Shown here: one piece after another, positions 22,461-61,660 of the stretch
Numbering within the stretch: position 1 is the first letter of the stretch
Layout: each line of letters starts with the position of its first letter
Assembly (NCBI GenBank): GCA_036937835.1
Contig: CM072876.1
Coordinates: forward strand, 2,894,001-2,958,000
DNA: 64,000 bases
Reading direction: 5' to 3'
From: Pampus argenteus
Taxonomy: Eukaryota > Chordata > Actinopteri > Scombriformes > Stromateidae
Program-made: the position numbers and the translations under genes
Notes under the pieces: generated by a model
Databases searched by the model: none
Told to the model about the DNA's origin: nothing
What the model saw: the letters and a program-made list of their open reading frames with translations, nothing else

Positions 22461-24859
22461 AGTGAAACTTTTTATATAAACTAACAGATATTTAATACAT
22501 GATCCGTATTCTGATTTTGTCTAAAGAACAAAAGGTTTATCTGGGACCTTCTCACTATTTTCCCAGATCAGTTACGGACATCTTTTTCCAATTCAGGGTG
22601 CTAATTGCTCTCCGGTAATAAAATCGTTAGCTGCTGTTGCAGTTGATTTCTGAAACACCTGTCCAATAAGCCCAGTGGTCTCGGTAGAAAATCAAAGACA
22701 ACGCATCTGGAAGTTCAATTAGTTCCTAGATCAATGAGCTCAAATGTCTCAAAAACCACCCAGTCCTGATGGAGCAAGAGCAAACCCATCATGCTGCTTT
22801 TTCAACTCTCTTTACCCTCTTGAATTTAAAGTGATTTGACACAGAGAGGTTTAATCCTCCACAGACTTGTGACGCGTGTTTCTTTAAATCAATTCTCCCG
22901 CAAACCAAGCAAATCTAATTCTCTTTGCTCCAATATTTCGCTCTCTTACTCTTCTCTGATAAAACTGGCATACAAATGTCCCACCGAGAAGCACAACCTT
23001 TTACTTTTTAAGGTTAATTGCCCTGCTGAATCCCTTCATGTTGACCTCAACGTTCATCTATAAAAGCACAGCAGGGACTGAACATATGGAAAATAATTTT
23101 CATATCAATCAAGGTTGTGCAGATTTAAGGAGTCAGAGAGCTCATAAATCATCTACTTGTGATGGAAAACTGTGGATATGCCTCAGTGAAGCATTATTTA
23201 CGCTTTCTGCAGGCTTTGTACACTGAGACACTTCACAGCCTCACTGATTTATATTCTCTTACCTTGTTATGCTTTTCATCACTGCTATAATATTTCACAA
23301 TATGTCCAAAGCACTGCTGGACATTCATTTATCTAAACTACCTGCTACTAAATTTATTTTAATATAGAGATATGAGATGATGTTTTATTCTCAACTTGCT
23401 GTTTTTTTGGAAAACAACCAGAAAGACATTTATTGGGGACTATTTTCAGTAGCGTAGTGAGTATTTCTGGCAGTGTTTGTGTAGTTTTGTGCAGTTTCTC
23501 CTCTACTGATGTAACACCTTATATATCAATGCTCAAACTCTCTGCTGATGATGCAACCAGCCATGTCTGCCCCTGTCAGTCACATGCATGGTGAGACAGA
23601 TTCACTTCTCCACTGAGGCACATTAACCATCAGTACACATATGAGCAGTCCATTTTTTATTTCTATCCCTGCTTTGCTCTCAACAGGATATGAAAGATGA
23701 GGAGATCACAGACAGAGAATGGGCAGAAATCCAGAGCAGACACAATAGGAGCGATGGCTATCGGTGCAGCCGGGACCCGTGAGCCTTTCGGTAATCCGTG
23801 ACGTGTCAGGAAACTTATTTAACTGTGCTCATGCATACGCCGTTATTCCACACGCCAAATAAGCAGCAGGGAAGGAGATCAGTGCAGACCGAGGCACACA
23901 GACAAGAATCCACTAACATTTCTACATTCAGTAGTAGTTCAGGGCTTATTAGAATTAATAGATAGTAAATTATATTTAGTATTATTATTATTAAAAACAG
24001 GAAGAAATGTATAGAATGAAGGTTTTCTAAAAATCTGGCTTCATTCGGACGTAACGAGACATTTGAAGACGTCACACCGGGTGTTATGTTTTTGGTATTT
24101 TATAGACAAAATCCAATTAAAAGGAAGGTATAATACACTTTATACACAAAGCTACACTGGAAGATATTTTATCAACCGACATACTAGACTTGGAAACCAG
24201 AAATGGCTTCATACCACAAGAAAACACGTTGTGAGAAAAAACAAAACAGACGTTTACTCAACATCAGGGCGTCTGATATCCATCAATGATGAAAAGTAAT
24301 GTTACAAGCCTCAGTGATCAATTACATAAATATAACAAATTGAACCATTGAAAGACTCAAAACTGTTAGTGCTTCAAAGGAATAATTAATTTTGCCGCTT
24401 TTAGCTTTATGACCCAATTAAAAACACTTCAATGTCAAACAAATCCCTGTAACCATGAAAGAATAAAACCTTTAGGATTTTTTTTTTATTTTGGTGGCCA
24501 TAAAAAAACACTTTATTATTACTCAATTACAGATGTAAATGTTGCGATGAATAAGTAAACAACTATCAGAAAATATTAGGATTTATTTTTTCCACTCAGT
24601 TGAGCGGTTTTGTGATATAGCACGATGAACAAATGATAACAAAAAGGGATGATGGATGATAACATTTTCCTCTCCGACTACTGGAAACATAAACCTGTAT
24701 CCTGTAAAAAGGATTGAAATCTTTAAATACATAGTGTTGTGTGCTGTTAATTCTATTTACTTTAAATACTGCTTTCTGTTAAAAATCAGTTAAAGAAGCC
24801 TTGATGTTTCTCAGTTTCCTTCCTAGCCATCCTAGACCTTCCTTCCTAGCCATCCTAGA

Positions 24860-24865
24860 CCTTTA
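24860..24865 (-). terminator. possible mei4 polyadenylation signal
   Basis: AATAAA on the minus strand, 54 bp beyond the mei4 stop codon. It would give a very short 3' untranslated region. Other AT-rich sites further on are equally possible. Confidence 0.35.
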
Positions 24866-24918
24866 TTTACTTATTTTTATTTTTAATTTTACAGTGACCA
24901 AACTGTCTCTTGAGGATC

Positions 24919-50996
<26,078 letters not shown>

Positions 50997-51518
50997 TACT
51001 GGACACCTGTAGCCTTTAGCTTTAGCATTTAAACTATTGAAACGTCATGCTAATATTAACTTTAGATTATCGCCCAACTTTACAATTGAGTCTTTAACGT
51101 TACATAATTAAAATTTTAACTTTTAAGACTTTTATATTGACGTTAAACTGTTTTTGCTCTTTTTATTTTTTTCAAAAACACAGCCTGTTTGTTTTACGAC
51201 ACCGCATTTACTTTACGACACCTCCGAGACTTTTCCTGCGCAACGCGAGCTGGTTTCATTTTTAAACCAGTTTCACAAGTAATTAAACGGGTTTTTTTTC
51301 AATTAAAACTGACAGCCGAAATTGATATATGTTCTTGCTCTTTTGACTCAACCAAAACAAACTTAAATATGTTGTAAAACAGTTAATGAAAACAAAGCAT
51401 ATCTTAAAATTGGATTATTATAAATAGAGGATCTGCAATGCGTCATTCAAGAACAGGTTTGTTTTGCATTGGGAAACAAATATGTTTTCTGTTCCAGTTG
51501 ATACCATAGAAAATGAAA

Positions 51519-51546
51519 ATATAATATAATATAATATAATATAATT
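51519..51546. repeat. ATAAT pentanucleotide repeat
   Basis: About five ATAAT units upstream of mei4. Confidence 0.8.
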
Positions 51547-53358
51547 TGGTGAGTGTTTGAGAGTGGTGGTGTTTTTCCCTCTCTGAGTTAAACTAATGGT
51601 AGCACATTTGCATACAGTGATTGTTAACCTTTTGAAAGTTTCCTGAATGACATTTTCAAGTGTCCTCAATATATAAAGAGCATTGTTGTCGTTTTCAACA
51701 AGCACAACAAAATCACAGGCTCATTATCTGCAGCAACAGGCGGCCCTGTGCTGGATCTCATCTCAGGTGCTGTGTTTTATTTATCTTTGTTTATTTTTTG
51801 TTTTTATTTTTTATTATTATTTTATTTTATTAGGACTGCAGGCCTAATTGGCATGTCATATTCCTCAATTAAAATCCCAAATATAACCAACGTTGTTCCC
51901 ATTGTAGGTTTGGAGGTCCATCAATTGTCAATTATTGTGATGAAAATTAACATTTACTCAAGTTCTGTATCATTAAGGTGCTGCTTTTTACTTCTACTTA
52001 CTTTTATTTGTGTTATTATTCTTTTTTACTCCACTACAGCTTGTTTCTTATTTGTTCTGAGAAGAAATTAAGAATCAGTTAATAAATATAATAATATAGT
52101 ATATATATGATGTACCATTGAAAGCCATTTTTATACATAACGGGGACTTTACCTTTGGATACTTAGTATATTTTGCTAATAATACTTAAGTACTTTTAGT
52201 AATATATATATTGTTTTTAAATAGGATTTCCTCCGTTAAAGTTCATATTTTGTTCTCTGTGACAGTGTAAACATCTACAAACCATAAACTTGACATTGGA
52301 TGAAGACCTTCTGTCTAGAGAAATATCTGACTAGAAAATAAAATATCTCAAGGTGTCTGCAGAAACAAAAGAGCAGCAGCTGGACACACCGAGGTCCTCC
52401 TGGATCACCGACCCTCTCGCAGAGAAACTCATTTCTGCAGTGATACGACTCCCTCGGTCACTACAGAGCCTGTAGGCATACAGCTGAAGGTCAGCACAAG
52501 CTCCACTGGAAAACAGAAAGCTTTGTGACTCAGATGAGTGCTCGCCGTGATCGATACAGCGTCCACTAGAGCTGCACAGTGTGGACGTAATGTGGAATGT
52601 GGAAAGATGTTGACGGAGAGATGGAAGGAAGGAGGAAGAAGTCGGGATGGTTTTCCTTTAAGACAAACTAGCTTGATTGCACATTGTAGCTTTAAGCATA
52701 GGAAAACATATCATTGAAAATGCTAATGCAGCAGCAGGATGGATCCAGTCTTTTATCCCTGTTCATTTTCTATGGAACAAGATGCAAATCGCTTTGCAAA
52801 GCATTGTGGGACATGACAGACATTAAAAAAAAACACTGAGAACTTCCAACATTAATAAAATAAGGTGGAAACAGTAATGATATGAAGAAAAAAACTGACA
52901 ACAAAAGTAATGCAGTGATAAGTAACTATATACTATAAACTAAACTATAAATGTACTTGTCTTGTCTTGTCTGAACCACCATAGAGCCTCTCTTTAAATT
53001 CTAAGTGATAAAAATCTCTCCATTTGACTCTGAAGTCGATGCTCTTGTCTAAACTGAGGAGACTCTGTACGTCTTACTTTATGTCAGATTAACACACCAT
53101 GACCGAGACGCTCGAGTATTTACTTCAGTTCACAAACATGCCGTCGATGCTCAGCTACCTTCAGGTTGGATTACTTAGAAAATAGACTGAGCAGCTTCAT
53201 GCATGGCAGCATCCTGTCATGGCTGCAGATACAATCTGCCGAGATGCAGGACCGATAGACTCATTCATCCCTGCTGCCATTGTCCTTTTAAATAACTCAG
53301 GGTGATGTTTATATTGTACCTAGTGTGTATTTATTATTGTTTGGGTAAGACTTTTTTA

Positions 53359-53392
53359 ATATATATATATATATATATATTATATATTATTT
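53359..53392. repeat. AT dinucleotide repeat
   Basis: About eleven AT units followed by TATATATTAT, in the mei4-htr1b intergenic region. Confidence 0.8.
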
Positions 53393-53510
53393 ATCTGTCA
53401 TCAGATATCAAAAACATTAAAAGCTGCAGGAGTTTCCTTCATTCTCTGTCCCAAATAATGGCCCCAGTTAGCCTGTTAGCTCGTTAGCCTGTCTGTGGAC
53501 ATCAGTGGGA

Positions 53511-53576
53511 CTTAGATAGATAGATATACTTTATTAATCCCAAAAACTGGGAAATTGTCAGACAGACAAATAAAAT
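53511..53576 (+). repeat. retroelement-like tail with GATA units
   Basis: TTAGATAGATAGATATACTTT runs into ATTAATCCCAAAAACTGGGAA and ATTGTCAGACAGAC. ACTTTATTGATCCC followed by GGGAAATT is, from memory, a frequent fish retroelement tail that often carries GATA repeats. The exact family is not certain. Confidence 0.5.
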
Positions 53577-54150
53577 GAGAAGCTTTCTGGTGGAAAAAGA
53601 AAGTTTACGGGAAGTTAAAGAAGGAAGAAGAGACAGAGGAACATAATTTATAATCAATATGTAGATTATTGTTTTATCGTTATCATTTCTTAAAGCCAAA
53701 GGTGACGTTAACAATCCAAACATATCCAGTTTATCATCATGTATGACAAATATAACAGTATTAAAACTTCTGCAACTAGTAAATGTTTCTCACGTTTACT
53801 CAGAATATGAATAAATTATTATTTGATTGTGGAAATATGAAAAATGCAGTAGTTGTGTTTGAGGTAGTTCAGATAACAATACTACCAATAACATGGTCTT
53901 CATCAGACACATCAACACTTAAACCAGACAAACTCTGTTTATGAAGATCATGACATCTGATCGAAATCTCAGGAACAGCTACTAAAGTACAGCCTGTGGT
54001 CACGTGGTCACATGGTTCAACTGATGATTTCTACAATGTAAAATATAAGCACACATGTTGGTCCAAATTCATTAAAAAAAAAAAAAATATATATACACAC
54101 ACATTTAAAGGAGGAGGAAAGATGAAATGGAAAAACTCAAAGAGTCCCTT

Positions 54151-54319
<169 letters not shown>

Positions 54320-54384
54320 CAGGAGTCAGACCTCAGCAGCTCTGAACTTGAGGAGAAACACTAACATCAGATCATCACTGTAAC

Positions 54385-54697
54385 ATGATGATGATGTTTA
54401 CAGGGTGATGGAGGCGTTTCATTTCTGTTTTATGGATATTTCAGTTGATTAAAACTGTTTTGTTGTTTTTTTTTGTTTTTTTTTTTCGTGGATAAAAGTA
54501 AATAAGATGAAGAAGAGGAGGCAAAAATGTGTCTTCATGGAAACACCTGTCGTCTGATTGTTGTTGGAGATGGAGCCGTTTGTTGTTTTAATTTTATTTT
54601 GGGGGTTTACAAAAGAGGAGAAATGATGGATGAATATTTGAGTGATTTCAGGCTGATCTGCAGGCTTTCCTTTGAGCTCAATGACAGGAGGATGTGA
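54385..54697 (+). promoter_or_regulatory. htr1b: cluster of five upstream ORFs in the htr1b leader
   Basis: AUG-initiated short frames at 54385-54408, 54408-54452, 54507-54557, 54570-54626 and 54623-54697 (stop codons included). All end before the main start. The first and second overlap by one base (TGATG) and the fourth and fifth by four (ATGA). The last stop is 18 nt before the main ATG. They are real only if transcription starts at the TATA box and the leader is unspliced. Confidence 0.6.
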
Positions 54698-54715
54698 GGA
54701 GGGACGGTGGAAGGG

Positions 54716-55864
54716 ATGGAGACTGCCAGTCAGCTCAAACCAACGCCTGTCATCTACGGAGAGCTGCTGAACATCACCAACGACACGCATGTCAATTTCA
54801 CGTCCAAAGCGGAGGCGAAGGACAGCAGCGTGGCTCTCCAGGCGGGTCTAGCCTTGACTTTATCCCTCATAACTTTCGCCACGACGCTTTCAAACGCGTT
54901 CGTCATCGCCACTATTTACCAATCCCGAAAATTACACACCCCGGCAAACTTTCTGATCGCCTCCCTGGCCGTCACCGACCTGCTGGTGTCTATCTTGGTG
55001 ATGCCCATCAGCGCGCTGTACACGGTGAGCCAAACGTGGACATTAGGGCAGGTGATGTGTGATATCTGGCTGAGCTCGGATATAACGTGTTGCACCGCGT
55101 CCATCCTCCACCTGTGCGTAATTGCGCTGGACCGCTACTGGGCCATCACGGACGCGGTGGAGTACTGCAAGAAGCGCACGCCGGGGCGCGCAGCCGGCAT
55201 GATCGCCACCGCCTGGGTGATCGCCATCTCCATCTCCCTGCCTCCTTTCTTCTGGCGCCAGGTGAAGGCGGAGGAGGTGACGACGTGCAAAGTGAACACG
55301 GACCACATTTTCTACACCATCTACTCCACCTTCGGCGCTTTCTACATCCCCACGCTGCTGCTCATCGCACTGTACGGAAGGATTTACGTGGAAGCCAGAA
55401 AGCGCATCCTGAAGCAGTCCAACAACAAACCCGGGAAGAGACTCACCTCTGCGCACCTAATCTCCAACTCCCCCGGCTCGGTGGCGTCCACCACCTCCCT
55501 GAACTACGGGACTAACGACACCTTCTCCTGTGACACTACCTCGTCTGCAAACGTGAGCCAAGTCAAAGTCACCGTGTCCGACGCGCTGCTGGAGAAGAAG
55601 CGGATCTCTGCAGCCAGGGAGAGGAAGGCGACCAAAACTTTGGGTATCATCCTCGGAGCCTACATCATATGTTGGCTCCCGTTTTTCATTTACACTCTTC
55701 TAGTGCCTGTCTGCGAGTCCTGCTTCCACCCGGAGCTATTTGACATTTTCACCTGGCTGGGTTACCTCAACTCCTTAATCAACCCCATCATTTACACCAT
55801 GTCCAACGAGGACTTTAAACAAGCTTTCCACAAACTAATACGCTTCAAATGCTGCAGGGCATGA
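54716..55864 (+). CDS. htr1b: htr1b, 5-hydroxytryptamine receptor 1B
   Basis: Family knowledge: a Gi/o-coupled serotonin receptor, a presynaptic auto- and heteroreceptor on axon terminals. Seen: an intronless 382-residue ORF; the human protein has 390. Three N-glycosylation sequons (Asn19, 22, 27) precede seven membrane segments. Asn60, Asp88 and DRY (139-141) are the usual class A anchors. Asp122 in SSDITCC is the amine-binding Asp3.32. Cys115 and Cys191 should form the extracellular disulfide. Ser204, Thr205 and Ala208 line helix 5. CWLPFF and NPIIY follow, with Cys379 and Cys380 as likely palmitoylation sites. Thr346 corresponds to human Thr355. The start was set at the ATG at 54716. The frame is open to a GTG at 54707, but that is not a start. 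The best alternative, htr1d, fits less well across VSDALLEKK and the C-terminus FHKLIRFKC. Confidence 0.96.
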   Translation: METASQLKPTPVIYGELLNITNDTHVNFTSKAEAKDSSVALQAGLALTLSLITFATTLSNAFVIATIYQSRKLHTPANFLIASLAVTDLLVSILVMPISALYTVSQTWTLGQVMCDIWLSSDITCCTASILHLCVIALDRYWAITDAVEYCKKRTPGRAAGMIATAWVIAISISLPPFFWRQVKAEEVTTCKVNTDHIFYTIYSTFGAFYIPTLLLIALYGRIYVEARKRILKQSNNKPGKRLTSAHLISNSPGSVASTTSLNYGTNDTFSCDTTSSANVSQVKVTVSDALLEKKRISAARERKATKTLGIILGAYIICWLPFFIYTLLVPVCESCFHPELFDIFTWLGYLNSLINPIIYTMSNEDFKQAFHKLIRFKCCRA

Positions 55865-58800
55865 ACCATCATGAACCATTATGAGTCAGATGCCATCTAC
55901 AGTCATCTGTATAATGCCAGAATTTAATCAAATCCACCACAAACATCTCACTATCCAGACTGTTTATGATAATGTGGCTCTACAACCTGACAGATGATGC
56001 AGAGGACTGTGGGAACATATTGACCTGCCATCTAGTCTGCATTGTATCACCTAATGGCTCTGTGTAATGACTGGCAGCCATCTCTTAACCGTGTCAGAGG
56101 TGTCTGGTGATGATGTGGAAACGCTGTGACTGGTTTGCAGTCAATAGTCTTGTTATAATAATGACTTGGAGGAAGCCCATATAGCCCCAGATGCAGATGC
56201 AGATGCAGGGGAGCCGCCTGCACGCGCTGCACCGGACTGTAGCCTCCAGGCTCACTTTGCCATATGAGTTTGAGTCAACATCAGTTGGCCTGTAAGCACA
56301 AACAGCTTAGGACTAAGCTACCATGAGCCCCAAGGGCAAAAAATATCATTAGTGTTTCATTTTCCTGACTCAATAAGGGGAAAATACTGGTGCCTACAAC
56401 ACGTTTCGTTGCATTTCTCAGATGTGCCTGGCTCGGATAGAGATAAAAGCATGATTTTTTAGTTTATTGTGAGGTGTTTTTTTGCTTTTCTTTTCTTGCT
56501 GTGAATGATGTTCACTTTAAACAAGGCTCCAAACTGACTGTAAATGTATGAATCTGTATGCATCAGTGTGATTTTTAAACCTCTTTTTTTTTCTTTTTGC
56601 TCAGCTGAATGAGTGTCGTACTGTAAAATAAGTATGAAGAGCCAGTATCGTCAAACCGATCCGATCTACCAGACCTCCTGCTGATGATGCATTCTTAATT
56701 GTTAATATTTAATGTGCCATTTCATATCAGGCTAAAGATTTACATCTGATGACACAGGGCTGATATCTGGGTTCCTACTGAAAACTTTGTTATTTGACAT
56801 TTATGTCTGCCACACCTGGAACAAGTTGATACTTTATTTTTTTTAAATGTTGGGATAATGTCACGGTATTCTGTTCAAAATCACCCTTTTCCCCTTCAAC
56901 AAACTGCCATGTGTTAAATGTCAAGCTGCAACGTTTCTGATCCCTCAAAAAGAAAACAATCCAACTGGAAAAAACAAAAACACAAAAAATCAAAATCTGT
57001 TTTCTCGACAGAAAAAAAAAAGCTGTAAGAAAAACAACATATTGCTGATAGACTTGGTGTTATATTACAGCTACTATTGAGAGCACATGAGGACATGTCT
57101 TCAGATTAGTTTTAAAGGAATCGAGAGGTTTTTACAACCTGATGAAAGCTTTACATTTATAGTTATAGATAATTTACATATTCAGAAATCTGTGTGTGAC
57201 TGAATTGGACCCCCAAAACATTATTTATTTATTTATTTTTAAATAAGCACTAATTAAAAACAGAAGCACCTGTGAGATATGACAACATGTATAAATCTGA
57301 GATCTGCAGGTAAACAAAGGTTAAAGCTCAATTAATCTGAAAAGTGTTTTTCATATTAGAATTATAATTTTTGGGCGTTAAAACCTGGAACTGCAACTAA
57401 TCATTATTTCTATCAATCTGTTGATTACTTTCTTCATGAATTGATTAGTCATTTGGTCCCGATCAAAGATTTTTCATTTTATCATCACAGACTAAAGAAA
57501 CCGGCAAAAATTCACATTTAAGGCGATAAAACGAGAGAAATTGACTCAAATTTAATATTCAGTTATCAAAATATGAAAAGTTAACTAATGGTTGCAGCTC
57601 TTATTAAGACCATCGAGAAAACATTTAGAAGTCAGTTTTTAAAGATTATAATTGAAGATTAAGTTTAATTAATTCATGTATAAGACAGATTTTCTGTGGT
57701 AGCCGTTAAAGGTTTCTTGGGGAGAACGAGGATGTTTTTCCGTCAGTAAAAACCTGACATGTCACAAGTCGCACAATATTTTAGGAAATCTCAAAAACGT
57801 GATGTTAAAAACGTGTAGGAACCCCGTCCTGTGAATTCAGAGGAATCATTTGATGCATCAAGTTTTTGCTTTCATGCTGAGAGTGAGAAGATGGATATGA
57901 AAAATATCGAGTCCACAGGCGGCGAGATTAGCTTAGCATAAAGACTGGATGCTTATGTCCCGATTGTTGAATCTGTACACGAAGCACGATTCTGTCAAGA
58001 AACCTTAAAATGAGGAAGTAGATGTTTTTACTTTACCTCTAACGTACCTGTCCGTCGACAGGTGTGCAACGACAGCTGTTTTTACACGTTTAGTTGATAA
58101 ACAAACTGAAAAGTTTTAAAGAGTAACGAGGATGGACCCATAAATACGCAGGATTATAAATCATTATAAATCTTTCAGTAGCGTCTGCTGTCCTCGACTG
58201 GTGTCCAGAGACTCCTGCAGTTCGCCGAATCTTCTCCCTTTTTTTAGTTTCACCGAGCTGCAGGCGAACACAACACAATAAAAATCACATATAGAGCACC
58301 AACACAACATTATGTTTACCAGCAATTATTTTACACACAATGAAGTTAAAAACTGACGCTAATATTTGTTTCTTGTAGAAAACGATATGTTCACATATGA
58401 AAAGAAACATTTCAAAAGATACACAAATTTCAAAAGAGCAGATTTAGATTAAAACTTAATCTACTTAAAAATTAATAAACTGAGAAGCAACTCAATATTG
58501 ACCCAAACTGGGTAAAATCTTATCTGCTATCTTCTAACTTTTGGGTCTCTCTTCATATTTGGTGAAAGTATTTTTAAGGTGAATCTACTGCAAATATTTA
58601 CACCACGAAAAAGTAATTTTTTTCCATTTCTGTTAAACTAAGATATAATAGTTGATGTATTTATGCTAAGCTAATCGCCTCCTGACGCTGGCTTCATATT
58701 TAATGTTTAAAGACTTGAAACTCCATAAGAACAAATATTCCTCTTTATTATATTAAGTTAAAAAAAAGAGATAATCTGTGCTTGATTTTTTTCAGAATGA

Positions 58801-61139
58801 AATAAAAAAAGAAACATGCGCCTTTCCTGTATTCATCTTCTTGTTTTTAAAAAACTCCCAGCAAGAACGCAAAAGAGCTTATTTCCTGTCTTTAAGACGG
58901 ATTTCTGAAACTGTAAAAAAAAAAAGAAATTAAAAGCATACATCCATTCTCAACATTTAAGAGGAAAATCTGACTATGAGTCAGCAAATTGTCACTGACA
59001 GATGCATCAAGTCTGTAAAATAGAAAAAAAGAAAGAAAACAGAGTTTTAGATGACAGGAAGTCCTGCTGTTTGATGGTAACTTCCTCTCACTGCATCAAA
59101 GATTACTGCTGGAATCAGAAATGTCACTTAAATGTCCTTTTTTTTTTTTACGGTGCGGACGTTGAGCATCACGCTCTGCTGCAGCTGCTGTGATGAAAGT
59201 CTCTTTGTGTACAGTTATTGATCAGCTCCATCAGTCCAGTGGAAGTTGCATTTCATCTGGGTTAGCTTCTGCTGTACAACGCTTCTGCACACGAAAAGGT
59301 GATCCGCTGTAACCGCTGTCTGCTCTGGAGGATGACTTCCAAACGGCACTAAAAAAAAGCACCGCTGCTGTTGTGAAAACTGACAAAAAAAATAAAATAA
59401 AATAATATATATATCAATAAAAAGGTCTATGGCATCATGAGGTTATGCTAATTTACCATGTTCTCATTGTTGTTTCTTTTTATCTGATCCCGTATTGATC
59501 TTAAAGCTATCAGAGCTTTAGCATCCATGTTTTCATTCTTCTTATTAAACATCTGTTTTTTTTTTATTTGTGATTCAGAGTCACCGTAAAGACGTAAAGA
59601 AAGCGTTGACATTTTTCTTTTTATCGTTGTGAAAAAAAAAAAAAAAACGTTTCACAGATGTAAGTTAAGGCGTGAAAGCTTAAAGGGTTCGTGACTTAAT
59701 TAATCATTGACGAGGGGAGAAGAAAAAAAAAAGTCCAACTACGAGGAAAATGTCAGTTATGAATTCATAATGAAACGCACTTTCCTCCTCGTTCCTCGTT
59801 TGCATTTCTCTGCTGCGTATCTCAAACTGTGCATCCCTCTCCTCTCCATCAGGGGGATTATATTATATTATATATTAATGTGCACAGATCAGCGTACATG
59901 CAGTATTACGACAGTGTTTTCCCTCTGCAGTGATTGACTATTGTGTTGCAGAGTGTTCGTTATCTGCTGTTTTTGTATTTGGGACGACGACACTAATTCA
60001 CTGGTTTTCAAAGCTCCAAAACATTGAGGTGAACATATGTAGAAATATAGAAATGTTTTCCTCTACGTCCAGGTTGTTGCTAAAGTTTCTCCCCGTGTTG
60101 TTCACGTTGTCTAATCTGATAGTTCGGATCTGATTCAGCTTCTGATGTATTCGAGAAGTTTCCAACAAGACAATCACAAATTACTGTTGTGATCTTTAGG
60201 TATTTTGGTGTCTGTTTACTCGTATGAGACGGTAGAAAACAGGAAATGAGGACGAACGCTCCATTACGTCCAACAAAAGGCCTCGTTTACAAAAGCGTGT
60301 GAACCGCTTACATGCAGATTGAAAAGCTTCATGTTTCACAAATGATCGTCTCCTCTCTCTTCATCTTCATCTTCATCCCCTTTATCACTCTCGAGAAATA
60401 TAAAAAGCCTCCATTTAAAAAAATATATAAATATAATCAGTGCATGAAGTTTGCTTTAATTAACAACAATTACATTATATACACAACTACAACAAACAAT
60501 AATGAGAACGTTGTGTTTCCAGCATTACACTGCATTACTCAGACTTTAAGGTATTTTCATATAGATAATTTGGGATATTTATGTTTGAACTGCATCACAT
60601 TATCACCGTCCTGCCATAGAAATCAGATATTTAGTGATAGATGGATAAAAGCTGAATGACAGAAACACAGAAAGAAGAGGAGAAAAATAAATAAATAAAT
60701 AAGTGATGATACATGTAGGCGAGCTAGATCTCCCAAAGTCTCTGAGAACCATCCCACTCATTCCCAAACAAACAAAAACACACACAAACAATCAGCTGCT
60801 TCAAAGCTGCTGCATCAGTCAGCGAACATGTGACCTCCCTGAATCCTGCAGGAGTTTTTTTGTTATACGATGAACTGGTGATGAAAAGGCCGTCATGATA
60901 AATAATTTACTGTGAACGTGCAGTATCTTCCTCCAACAGCGTGCTCAACATCACTCGTAATTACACGAGTATCCTGATGAGCTGCTGCGGGTGTGAAAAC
61001 GTTTCTGAGCGGCTGAAAATTCAAACGTTTAATTAATGAACATTTCCTGAAGGAGAAGCATCAGTATCAGAATGGAAACGTTAAAGTCTCATATTCACGT
61101 TTTCGCTCGACGAAAAGCAGGTTTACGTTTGATTTTTTA
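55865..61139. other. htr1b 3' flank and intergenic DNA
   Basis: Probably includes the htr1b 3' untranslated region. AATAAA-type signals occur only in AT-rich sequence further on (for example 58276), so its end is unclear. There is a short CAGATG triplication near 56190, poly-A/T tracts and one dispersed element at 57388-57602. No protein-coding exon recognised. Confidence 0.55.
57388..57602 (-). repeat. decayed dispersed element, both ends present
   Basis: Starts AACTGCAACTAATCATTATTT and ends TTAACTAATGGTTGCAGCTC, with CTAAAGAAACCGGCAAAAATT and CACATTTAAGG inside. Both ends carry the inverted GCTGCAACTAAT terminus. Confidence 0.7.
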
Positions 61140-61660
61140 TGCTTTAAGACAAGTTAAGGAAGGAAGTAAAGGAGGAGGAATGAAGGAAGAATTGAAAGGA
61201 GGGAAAAGGACAGATAAGAGGATGAAGAATGGAAGGAAAAGAAGTCAGGACCAAGTGGTGTTGAAAGGAAAACGTAAAGAAGGAAGGAAACAAAAGACAA
61301 AAGGAAGGAAGAAGAAAGGATGGAACAAAATGGGACAAAAGGGAAGTGGAAAAAAAGACAGGAAGGATCGATAGAGGACAAAAAGAAGAAAAACTGAGAA
61401 ATGACAGCAGGAAAGAAGGAAGAAAAGAATCAAGGAACCAAAGAAACGTGTGGTATTGAAAGGAAAAATGAAAGAAGAGAAGAAAACAAAGGATCAAGAG
61501 AAAGAAGAAGGAAGGATGAGAAGAAATAATGAAATTACAGCACGAAAGAAGAAGGAAAAGAAGCAAAGCAATCAGCTATCAAAAGGAAAAAGTAAGAAAA
61601 GACACAAAGAAGGATGAAGGAGACGAGGAAAGAAACAAAAGAAAACAGTCACAATAAAAA
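61140..61660. repeat. long purine-rich tract with decayed higher-order repeat
   Basis: About 520 bp in which the plus strand is overwhelmingly A and G (GGAA, GAAA and AAGAAG motifs). A longer unit recurs: GTGGTGTTGAAAGGAAAAC at 61255 and GTGGTATTGAAAGGAAAAA at 61449, with a weaker relative near 61578. Frames on both strands are low-complexity (Lys/Arg/Gly or Ser/Phe/Leu) and are not considered genes. Confidence 0.8.

Larger units (their letters stand above)
14986..24859. other. intergenic between nt5e and mei4, no gene seen
   Basis: AT-rich sequence with several decayed interspersed elements, a GTAT array at 19308-19369, an AAAC run at 19893-19918 and poly-A/T tracts. A 23-bp tandem duplication containing CTTCCTAGCCATCCTAGAC lies at 24818-24862. 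No frame shows a recognisable protein family. Confidence 0.6.

Noticed and set aside
54707..54715. Extension of htr1b by three codons to 54707
   Set aside because: The codon at 54707 is GTG. The first ATG in frame is 54716, which also has a suitable context.
54694..55515. Overlapping frames on both strands within htr1b (122, 137 and 142 codons)
   Set aside because: Shadows of the GC-rich receptor ORF. None has a domain or conserved motif.
61144..61566. 140-codon Ser/Phe/Leu-rich minus frame and 100-codon Lys-rich plus frame
   Set aside because: Low-complexity translation of the purine tract. Similar compositions occur in all frames.
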